Below are positions 1-5,622 of a stretch of 16,604 nucleotides of DNA, piece after piece. Numbering within the stretch: position 1 is the first letter of the stretch; every line of letters starts with the position of its first letter. A model generated the notes under the pieces. The model did not search any database. It was not told where the DNA came from and saw only the letters and a list, made by a program, of their open reading frames with translations. This stretch comes from UBA5972 sp964600965. GTDB taxonomy: Bacteria; Pseudomonadota; Alphaproteobacteria; Rhodobacterales; Rhodobacteraceae. The stretch spans positions 1-16,604 of the forward strand of contig CAZRLO010000060.1 in assembly GCA_964600965.1 (NCBI GenBank). Direction: 5' to 3'. Made by a program: the position numbers and the translations under genes.

Positions 1-436
1 GTTCGCTCATCCCGTGGGGGCAGCCGAAATTCAGCTCGATCCCGTCGGCGCCGGTTTCCTCGACCAGCGGCAGAATCGTCTTCCACGCTGCTTCCTCGCA
101 CGGCACCATCAGGCTGACGACGATGGCGCGGTCGGGATAATCGGCCTTGACCGCCTTGATTTCACGCAGATTGACTTCCAGCGGGCGGTCGGTGATCAGC
201 TCGATGTTGTTCAGCCCCAGCAAACGCCGGTCTGCCCCCCAGATCGCGCCGTAACGCGGGCCGTTGACGTTCACGATCGGCGGTCCGGCCTCGCCCAGAG
301 TTTTCCACACGACGCCGCCCCATCCGGCCTCCAGCGCGCGGCGGACATTGTATTCCTTGTCGGTGGGCGGCGCGCTGGCCAGCCAGAACGGGTTGGTGGA
401 TTTTATCCCGGCGAATTCGCTTGTCAGATCGGCCAT
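1..436 (-). CDS. preA: Dihydropyrimidine dehydrogenase subunit PreA, N-terminal part (cut by window edge)
   Basis: PreA is the FMN-containing subunit of the NAD-dependent dihydropyrimidine dehydrogenase. It reduces the C5-C6 bond of uracil or thymine, the first step of the reductive pyrimidine pathway in the cytoplasm. About 145 residues are visible from the ATG at 436. They begin MADLTSEFAG and include the family-typical NPFWLASAPPT near residues 16-26, a GWGGVVWKTL strand near 38-47, and GIELNFGCPHG near the cut. This is the start of a dihydroorotate-dehydrogenase-like TIM barrel. The C-terminal half, including the expected 4Fe-4S ferredoxin domain, lies outside. AGAGGG stands just before the ATG. 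The gene follows preT by 15 bp on the same strand, so the two are almost certainly one transcript. The frame stays open to the window edge. Identification rests on recognising the sequence and on the partner gene. Confidence 0.93.
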   Translation of the reverse strand, partial: MADLTSEFAGIKSTNPFWLASAPPTDKEYNVRRALEAGWGGVVWKTLGEAGPPIVNVNGPRYGAIWGADRRLLGLNNIELITDRPLEVNLREIKAVKADYPDRAIVVSLMVPCEEAAWKTILPLVEETGADGIELNFGCPHGMSE

Positions 437-451
437 GGGTTTGCCCTCTTT

Positions 452-1771
452 CTATGCGTTTAGCGCGGCGTGCATGTTTTCGGCGGCGTCGCGTCCCTGG
501 GCGACCGCGGTGACCGTCAGGTCGTCGCCCCCGATGGCGCAGTCCCCCCCGGCCCAAATACCGGCAGCCGAGGTGCGGCCAAGGCCGTCCACCCAAATCT
601 TGCCGCCCTCAAGCGTCAGAGTTTCCGGGGTATCGCCCAGTTTCTGGCCAATGGCCGTCAGGACCTGATCGGCGGCAACCTCAAAGGTTTCGCCGCTGTC
701 GCGCAATTTGCCACCGCTGGTTTCGGTGCGGGAGAATTCCACCCCCGCGGGCGTCAGGCCCAAAGGTGCCGCGTTGAAGATGATGTGTACACCGTTTGAG
801 GCCGCGAGATCCTGTTCGAACCGCGAAGCGGCCATCGCCGGGCGTCCGCGGCGGTAGGCCAGCGTCACCTTTTCCGCCCCGAGCAGACGGGATTGCACCG
901 CGGCGTCCACGGCGGTCATGCCGCCGCCAATCACAATGACGTTCCGCCCGACGGCGATGTCTGTCTTGTCGCCCGATTGGCGCAGGCCCGCAATCATGTC
1001 GACTGCCGGCCCGATATCCGTGCCCTGCGACGGCCCGATCGCCAGTGCATTGACGCCGCCCAGCCCGATGCCCAGAAAGACGGCATCGTGGTCGGCACTC
1101 AGATCGCCGAGCGAAAGTTCCGGGCCAAGGGCCGCGCCGTTCACCAGAACGATCCCGCCGATCCCCAGCAACCACTCGACTTCTTGCTGGGCAAAACCGT
1201 CGATGGTCTTGTAGGCGGCAATCCCGTATTCGTTCAGTCCGCCGCCTTTGGCGCGCGCGTCGTATATGGTGACATTGTGGCCGTGCATCGCCAGTCGGTG
1301 GGCACAGGCCAGCCCGGCCGGGCCGGCCCCCACGACCGCGATCGATTTGCCGGTGTCGGGCGCGCGGGAAAACGGATGCGTGCCGGTGCGCATCAGGCGA
1401 TCGGTCGCGTGACGTTGCAGCCGCCCGATGATGACGGGCTTGCCCTCGGCGGTTTCGCGTACGCAAACCTCTTCGCACAGGGTTTCGGTCGGGCAGACCC
1501 GGGCGCACATGCCGCCAAGAATGTTCTGGGAAAATATCGTGCGCGCGGCGCTTTCGGGCGTACCGGTGGCGATCTGGCGAATGAACAGCGGAATGTCGAT
1601 GCTGGTCGGACAGGCGGTCACGCAGGGCGCATCGTGGCAGAAATAGCAACGGTCGGCGGCGACACGCGCCTCGTGGCCGTCAAGCGGCGGATGCAGGTCG
1701 GCAAAATTCTCGGCGATCTCGGCCGCTGAAAGCCGACCGGCCACCAATCCGGGTGTTGTGGGATCTGCCAT
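452..1771 (-). CDS. preT: NAD(P)-dependent dihydropyrimidine dehydrogenase subunit PreT (GltD-like)
   Basis: PreT is the FAD/NAD(P)- and Fe-S-containing electron-input subunit that passes reducing power to PreA. From the ATG at 1771 it is 439 residues. Eight cysteines of the N-terminal GltD-like Fe-S domain are at 42, 45, 50, 54, 89, 93, 99 and 103. An FAD-binding GAGPAG is at 148-153, an NAD(P)-binding IGGGMTAVDA near 281-290, and a C-terminal GGDCAIGG FAD motif before the end. The frame is open upstream to a TTG at 1801, but the ATG at 1771 has AGGAGA at a proper distance and the TTG has nothing comparable, so the shorter start is preferred. It is the promoter-proximal gene of the preT-preA unit, and an operator-like palindrome lies 49 bp upstream. 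The same fold occurs in glutamate synthase small subunits, but the preA neighbour settles the assignment. Confidence 0.93.
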   Translation of the reverse strand: MADPTTPGLVAGRLSAAEIAENFADLHPPLDGHEARVAADRCYFCHDAPCVTACPTSIDIPLFIRQIATGTPESAARTIFSQNILGGMCARVCPTETLCEEVCVRETAEGKPVIIGRLQRHATDRLMRTGTHPFSRAPDTGKSIAVVGAGPAGLACAHRLAMHGHNVTIYDARAKGGGLNEYGIAAYKTIDGFAQQEVEWLLGIGGIVLVNGAALGPELSLGDLSADHDAVFLGIGLGGVNALAIGPSQGTDIGPAVDMIAGLRQSGDKTDIAVGRNVIVIGGGMTAVDAAVQSRLLGAEKVTLAYRRGRPAMAASRFEQDLAASNGVHIIFNAAPLGLTPAGVEFSRTETSGGKLRDSGETFEVAADQVLTAIGQKLGDTPETLTLEGGKIWVDGLGRTSAAGIWAGGDCAIGGDDLTVTAVAQGRDAAENMHAALNA

Positions 1772-1819
1772 TTGGTCTCCTGCCTGACCAGCCATCTTCA
1801 AGTGTTGGCATATGGCATA

Positions 1820-1841
1820 AATTTTATCAACTGGTAAAATT
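1820..1841. promoter_or_regulatory. RutR-like operator palindrome upstream of preTA
   Basis: This 22-bp inverted repeat has 9 of 11 arm positions paired. Its 16-bp core TTTATCAACTGGTAAA (1823-1838) agrees with the E. coli RutR consensus TTGACCANNTGGTCAA at 11 of 14 fixed positions. It stands 49 bp upstream of the preT ATG, where a repressor would cover the promoter. On the minus strand TTGATA inside the palindrome could serve as a -35 box, but no convincing -10 was found. RutR is a TetR-family uracil/thymine-responsive repressor. The match to a better site at 5517-5532 before the other arm of the pathway is the main support. Confidence 0.6.
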
Positions 1842-2200
1842 AGGGACCCGGTGCCGTGATCAGCAATGACAGCATTGAAGGGCAGGGCCGGAAATCAGTT
1901 CCTGAACTGTCGCATGCTGGGTAAGCGGATTGGCGAGGGCGGCCATGCATTTTGGAAGACATGAGGGCGTGCGGGCCGATCCGTCCGAACCGCTTCTGGC
2001 CGGCGGTAGTGAGGTCGCCCAAACCAGCAGGCCAAGCGCAATGATCTTTTCGGCAAGTGCCGGTCCAATGCCGCATCGGCAGGCAAAGGCGGCGCCGGTG
2101 CCCGGTGATTTGTCGGTAGATTGACGTGGAAATCGGTTCGTGCCCGGGCGTTTCGATATTGGGATATCGGCGTAAAAACAACGTTGTAACGTGAAACACA
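1842..2200. other. Intergenic stretch without a convincing gene
   Basis: Overlapping open frames occur here, mostly on the minus strand, but none has a plausible ribosome binding site and a family-like sequence over its length. A perfect 10-bp palindrome ACAACGTTGT is at 2178-2187, just before the octamer array. On the minus strand the segment around 2085-1960 reads GIGPALAEKIIALG, like a helix-hairpin-helix motif. After a one-base frame change it continues as DLTTAGQKRFGRI. This could be a decayed gene remnant or chance. One stray octamer-like word, GTCGGTAG, is at 2112-2119, out of phase with the array. Confidence 0.5.
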
Positions 2201-2688
2201 TCCGGAAAACTAGTTTACCGGTAGACCGGTGGACTGGTGGACCGGTAGATCGGTGGACTGGTCGACTGGCGCATCGGTAGATCGGTATACTGGTAATCCG
2301 GTAGATCAGTAGATCGGTGGACCGGCAATCTGGTAGACCAACAGACCGGTAGACGCGTGGATCTATGGGTTGGCTGATCGGTAGACCTGTTATCCAGTAG
2401 ATCGGTCGCTGGGAAAATCGGCGGGCCGACAGACCGGCAGAGGCGCGGGTCGGTGGTTCGGTGGGCTGGAAGCTCGGGAATCCGGAAATCCGCTATATCG
2501 GTGGGCTGGCATATCGGTAGTCCATTGGACCGGTAATCCGGTGTTTCGGTGAGCTGGCTGATCAGTAATCCTGCGGACGGGAAATCCGAATTACCGGTGG
2601 GTCGGTAGCTCGGTAACCCGCCAGTCCGGAAATCCGGTCAGTCGGTAAACTGGTGAACCGACCAGTCGATGGGCAAGTCGGCCGGTAA
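2201..2688. repeat. Degenerate 8-bp tandem array, 61 units in unbroken phase
   Basis: Cut into consecutive octamers from 2201, the sequence gives 61 units with no insertion or deletion. The plus-strand consensus is close to AYCGGTAG. By hand count, position 2 is a pyrimidine in 60 of 61 units, position 3 is C or T in 56, position 4 is G in 49, position 5 is G in 52 and position 6 is T in 40. Units are degenerate; the commonest, such as ATCGGTAG, ACCGGTAG and ATCGGTGG, each occur about three times. Some higher-order duplication shows: TCGGTGGGCTGG recurs at 2458 and 2498, five units apart. Because 8 is not a multiple of 3 and stops occur, it is not coding in any sustained frame. It lacks the repeat-spacer layout of CRISPR. 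Function unknown. A protein-binding array, a structured RNA or an old minisatellite are all possible. Confidence 0.92.
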
Positions 2689-3175
2689 TTAAATCTGCTG
2701 GCATTCCCGTCGAAATCTGATGCGGCAGGTCGGATGTCGGGTCGTGCGTCCGATTGTTTTGCAAATCTTCTGAAGGGCAGGCGGGCTGTGCCACCGGGCG
2801 CGGGATTTGCGCGGTCAACAAAATCCCATTTTTCGGTTGTATCGCCCGCGAACGGCAGGGCAAATGCCGTCCGGCCAAGGTTGCGTCCGGTCTGCGCTGT
2901 GTCAAAAAAATGCCGGATGTGTCGTGCGCGATGGAATGCACCGATCGAATGATAGCGGCCAGCCGGGGACCGGAACCCGCCGGTTCAAAATCGCCCCGCC
3001 CGCCGCCGATCGGGCCGACCGGCGCCGAGGCCTCGCCGTCCCGCCAAAGGCTTCTGGTCAGAACGGCGCGTATCTCTCTGCAACAATGTCACAGAACGCG
3101 GGTTTCATTCGATTTTCCGAGAACGCCCGCGCCACCGACCAATCATCGACTCCGGCCCGGCATCGGGTGACGGCA
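2689..3175. other. Intergenic stretch downstream of the octamer array, no convincing gene
   Basis: Several plus-strand frames of about 70-140 codons are open, but they overlap one another, lack good ribosome binding sites and read as arginine-, proline- and cysteine-rich GC-driven translations. I see no gene, tRNA or mobile element. A terminator-like hairpin is at 2802-2833. Octamer-like words such as GTCGGATG appear shortly after the array but out of phase. Confidence 0.55.
2802..2833 (+). terminator. Possible Rho-independent terminator
   Basis: GGGATTT (2802-2808) and AAATCCC (2821-2827) form a perfect 7-bp stem around a 12-nt loop, followed by ATTTTT. The stem is AT-rich at its tip, so stability is modest. 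No gene ends just upstream on the plus strand. If functional it would end transcription coming from the octamer array. Confidence 0.35.
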
Positions 3176-4147
3176 TCAGGTCTTTGTCGCGGGGGTTTCC
3201 CACATGCCGGGGGTGTCCGCATCGCGTGAAACCCCCGTTTCACCATAGTGCCGGATGCGCGCGGCAAGGTTTGTTCGCAGATGGCCGGTCAGCGCCTGCA
3301 CCTTGGCGCTGCGATGCAAATCCACATGCGTTACCAGCCACAATTCGGTGTCCCATCGCGCCTCCGTTGGCATCATCTGGACGAGGTTCGGGTTGGAACG
3401 GCCCGACCACAGAGACAGAAACCCGATCCCCGCACCCGCGTGAATGGCATCTTCCTCGCTACGCATTTCCGACGGGCGATAGACCATGGCGTGCGCCGGG
3501 ACCTGCTCGCCGAGCCACGCATTGAACGGCGCGCGACGCTCGGGCGATAGTCTGACCACAAAGCGGTGGTTGGCGGCATCGGCAAGACCCTTCAACGCGC
3601 CGTATCGGGCGACGTAATCGCGATGGGCGAACAGCGCCACCGGTAAGGTGTCGATCCGCTGCACGACATTGTCGGGGTGCGAGGGTCTGGGCCCGGCGCG
3701 CAGGGCCACATGCGCCTCGCCGTATTCCAGTCTGAGCAGGCGTTCGTCCGTCCGGTAGGTCAGGCGAATTTCCGGATATATTGTCTGGAATTCCACCAGC
3801 AGCGGCGTGATCTGCGGCGACAGCCCGGACAGGCTGGTGACGATCAGATCGCCGCTTACGGCCTCGCTGCGGCCGCGCAGTGTCGTGGCCATGTGGTCAA
3901 GCTGATCCTCGGTCGCAGCGGCGACCCGCATCATTTCGGCCCCCGCCTCGGTCGGGACGTAACCCCGGGCGTTGCGTTGAAACAGTTTGCACCCCAATCT
4001 GGCCTCCAGCGCGTCGATATGCCGGATGACCGTCGCATGATGCACGCCCAGATGCGCCGCGGCGGCGCTGAGCGTACCAAGCCGGGCGACGTGATAGGCG
4101 AACCGGACCTCGTCCCAGTTTTTCAAACCTTCGTATTGTGCACTCAT
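3176..4147 (-). CDS. LysR-family transcriptional regulator
   Basis: The 323-residue protein has the LysR layout. A winged helix-turn-helix spans about residues 11-70 (FAYHVARLGTLSAAAAHLGV, then the recognition helix around TVIRHIDALEARLG and the LFQRNARGYVPTEAG wing). A periplasmic-binding-like effector domain runs from about 95 to the end. Length is normal for the family. The ATG at 4147 is 81 bp from the divergently transcribed azoreductase-like gene. By the usual LysR arrangement it should control that gene and itself from the shared intergenic palindromes. The effector cannot be read from sequence; a quinone or electrophile sensor would suit the neighbour, but that is inference. It lies between the gene-poor array region and the azoR-doxX pair and is not obviously tied to pyrimidine degradation. 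Confidence 0.9.
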   Translation of the reverse strand: MSAQYEGLKNWDEVRFAYHVARLGTLSAAAAHLGVHHATVIRHIDALEARLGCKLFQRNARGYVPTEAGAEMMRVAAATEDQLDHMATTLRGRSEAVSGDLIVTSLSGLSPQITPLLVEFQTIYPEIRLTYRTDERLLRLEYGEAHVALRAGPRPSHPDNVVQRIDTLPVALFAHRDYVARYGALKGLADAANHRFVVRLSPERRAPFNAWLGEQVPAHAMVYRPSEMRSEEDAIHAGAGIGFLSLWSGRSNPNLVQMMPTEARWDTELWLVTHVDLHRSAKVQALTGHLRTNLAARIRHYGETGVSRDADTPGMWETPATKT

Positions 4148-4183
4148 GAACAGAACATGTTCACAAATTCAAGTTGTGTTCAA
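4147..4183. promoter_or_regulatory. Palindromic LysR-type control region between divergent genes
   Basis: Overlapping the LysR start is TGAACAGAACATGTTCA (4147-4163), containing the perfect palindrome GAACATGTTC (4153-4162) and ending with a T and an A at the spacing of a T-N-A LysR box. A second TGTTCAA word follows at 4177-4183, about two helical turns from the first TGTTCA. Placement in the 81-bp divergent intergenic gap suggests autoregulation and activation of the azoreductase gene. No clear -35/-10 pair was resolved. Confidence 0.45.
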
Positions 4184-4228
4184 CCAAGTTTATCCCCAAT
4201 TGCCGCTGACAACAAAAAGGAAACCGAG

Positions 4229-4843
4229 ATGACCCCGAAAAAACGCACGATTCTCAAACTCAATTCATCGGGCCGCAACACCGGCTCCGTGTCACGGCAA
4301 CTCGCAAACCGTCTGGTCGACCGGCTGCTGGCGGCGGACCCGGACGCCAGCGTCATCGTTCGCGATGCGGCGGTCGGCCTGTCCGCGGTGACCGAGGACT
4401 GGATCAACGCCAACTTCACGCCATCGGCGCAGCGCACGCCGGATCAGGCCGGTCTGCTGGCGCTGTCAGACCAACTTGTCGCCGAGATCCGGGCAGCCGA
4501 TACCCTGGTCATCGGCCTGCCGATCTATAATTTCGGCATCCCGGCCGCGCTGAAGGAATGGATCGATCTGGTCTGCCGCTCGGGCGAGACCTTTCGCTAC
4601 GGCACGTCCGGACCCGAAGGTCTGCTGACCGACAAGCGTGCCATTGTCACCGTGGCTTCGGGCGGGGTTCCGGTAGGTTCGCCGATGGATCACGCGACGA
4701 CCTATCTGACGCAGGTCCTCGGCTTCCTCGGGATCACTGACGTCACCTATGTCTCTGCCGCGGGTCTGGCGATGGACGCGGATGCCGCGATCGCCGCCGC
4801 CAACCGGCAAATTGACCAAATCGATCTTGGCCAGGCGGCCTGA
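4229..4843 (+). CDS. azoR: FMN-dependent NADH:quinone/azo reductase, AzoR-type flavodoxin-fold
   Basis: At 204 residues the protein has the usual AzoR length. It shows the flavodoxin-like FMN-binding loop near residues 13-23 (SSGRNTGSVSRQL), the hallmark PIYNFGIPAALKEWID from 98, FRYGTSGPEGLLTDK near 122-136, and the SGGVP loop around 144-148. AzoR enzymes are cytoplasmic homodimers that reduce quinones and azo compounds with two electrons from NADH, protecting against thiol-reactive quinones. The ATG at 4229 is preceded by AAGGA and matches the family N-terminus. The frame is open far upstream, but that part is antisense to the LysR gene. It is divergent from LysR and 24 bp ahead of a DoxX-like gene, so a two-gene stress operon is likely. 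Confidence 0.88.
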   Translation: MTPKKRTILKLNSSGRNTGSVSRQLANRLVDRLLAADPDASVIVRDAAVGLSAVTEDWINANFTPSAQRTPDQAGLLALSDQLVAEIRAADTLVIGLPIYNFGIPAALKEWIDLVCRSGETFRYGTSGPEGLLTDKRAIVTVASGGVPVGSPMDHATTYLTQVLGFLGITDVTYVSAAGLAMDADAAIAAANRQIDQIDLGQAA

Positions 4844-4867
4844 TCCCCACAAAAAGGAGTGAGAAAC

Positions 4868-5248
4868 ATGCGCGATTCAGTACGACAATACGGGCTTTTG
4901 GCCCTGAAAATTCTCGCAGGCCTGGCCTTTCTGGCCGCAGGAACCGCCAAGCTGGCCGGGGCGGGGATGATGGTTGACACATTTCAGGCGCTGGGCCTTG
5001 GCCAGTGGTTCCGCTATGTGACCGGCGTCATTGAAATTGCCGGTGCCATTTTGTTGTTCGTCCCCGGCCGGCAGGCGTATGGCGGGGCCATCCTGACCGT
5101 TACGATGGTCGGGGCGTCGCTGGCGCATATGGTGGTGCTGGGCGCCGACACGATGCTGCCCGCGATCCTTTTGGGAGCGATTACGGCGGTGGTGACATGG
5201 GCGCATCGCGAACAACTACCTTGGATTGGTGCATCCGGGCATGCATAA
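4868..5248 (+). CDS. DoxX-like family membrane protein
   Basis: The 126-residue protein has about four hydrophobic segments: residues about 8-27 (LLALKILAGLAFLAAG), 45-65, 70-90 and 93-110. The conserved early pattern GLAFLAAGTAKLAG followed by the IEIAGAILLF helix is typical of DoxX/DoxX_2 small membrane proteins. Their biochemical role is mostly unclear; they are often placed beside redox or quinone-related genes. The ATG at 4868 is chosen because AAGGAG sits 8 bp upstream. A GTG three codons earlier would overlap that site. It follows azoR by 24 bp, so co-transcription is very likely. Its TAA lies within a short TGCAT/ATGCA hairpin. Confidence 0.8.
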   Translation: MRDSVRQYGLLALKILAGLAFLAAGTAKLAGAGMMVDTFQALGLGQWFRYVTGVIEIAGAILLFVPGRQAYGGAILTVTMVGASLAHMVVLGADTMLPAILLGAITAVVTWAHREQLPWIGASGHA

Positions 5249-5516
5249 ATCTGGTGTGTCGTCCGGGGCCCCGGCTCTGGGCGGTACTCGCCACCACAAT
5301 GGCCCCGGGCCGTTGCAATCCGGCGCGCAAAGCGATTCAACCGTGCCGACCGGTACCACCCGCAACGCGCCGATGCCGACCCGATCCTGCCCGTGACGGG
5401 CCCGCCTGTCACGACCCAACCCCCCGATTTTCCACCCGCGAAATGATCAGCGAACCCCGCTTGCGACCGCGCGCAACCGGCTAGGTTGGCGCGGTTGCGC
5501 GAGCCCGGTTTCTTTC
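5249..5516. other. Intergenic region with a 12-bp palindrome and a stem-loop
   Basis: No gene is visible. CCGGGGCCCCGG (5263-5274) is a perfect 12-bp palindrome, and its left half could alternatively pair with a GGCCCCGG run about 30 nt later. CGCGCAACC (5470-5478) and GGTTGCGCG (5493-5501) form a perfect 9-bp stem with a 14-nt loop, followed a few bases later by a T-rich TTTCTTTCTT. This could terminate the azoR-doxX transcript just before the operator of the next operon. Confidence 0.45.
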
Positions 5517-5532
5517 TTGACCATTTGGTCAG
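5517..5532. promoter_or_regulatory. RutR-like operator upstream of the pyrimidine-degradation and import operon
   Basis: TTGACCATTTGGTCAG matches the RutR consensus TTGACCANNTGGTCAA at 13 of 14 fixed positions. It contains TTGACC, which could double as a -35 box, and lies 90 bp upstream of the first ATG of the operon. A weaker second copy, mainly a right half TGGTCAGA, is at 5550-5566. It starts 33 bp from the first, about three helical turns, on the same DNA face. The match to an established consensus and the pathway context make a TetR/RutR-type repressor site likely. The regulator itself is not in the window. Confidence 0.75.
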
Positions 5533-5622
5533 ATTGTGGTCCCGTCGTGGTGTTCCTCTGGTCAGAAACAGCGGCCGAAAAGCCGGACCAGCGGATTGCG
5601 CGCGCAGACGGGGGAAACGCAG

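Noticed and set aside
1773..1790. Inverted half-sites TGGTC and GACCA near the preT start as another RutR site.
   Set aside because: The orientation is reversed relative to the consensus and the spacing is 8 bp instead of about 2-4; one half overlaps the ribosome binding site, so chance is likely.
1772..1801. TTG start ten codons upstream for preT.
   Set aside because: The ATG at 1771 has a well-placed AGGAGA; the TTG has none and would reach towards the operator.
2214..2312. Octapeptide-repeat protein encoded by the start of the octamer array (TGRPVDWW, TGRSVDWS, TGASVDRY).
   Set aside because: The frame has a TAG at 2211-2213, no start codon or ribosome binding site, and another TAG at 2310-2312. 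The 8-bp period automatically makes an 8-residue pattern in any open frame.
2201..2688. CRISPR array.
   Set aside because: There are no constant repeats of 23-50 bp separated by unique spacers; the period is 8 bp throughout and there are no cas genes.
2975..3005. tRNA T-arm-like GGTTCAAAATC.
   Set aside because: The flanking bases do not form a T stem and no acceptor or anticodon arms can be placed upstream.
2754..3229. Two overlapping plus-strand open frames of about 140 codons in the gene-poor region.
   Set aside because: They lack ribosome binding sites, are rich in Arg, Pro and Cys as random GC-rich frames are, and overlap each other and the LysR gene end.
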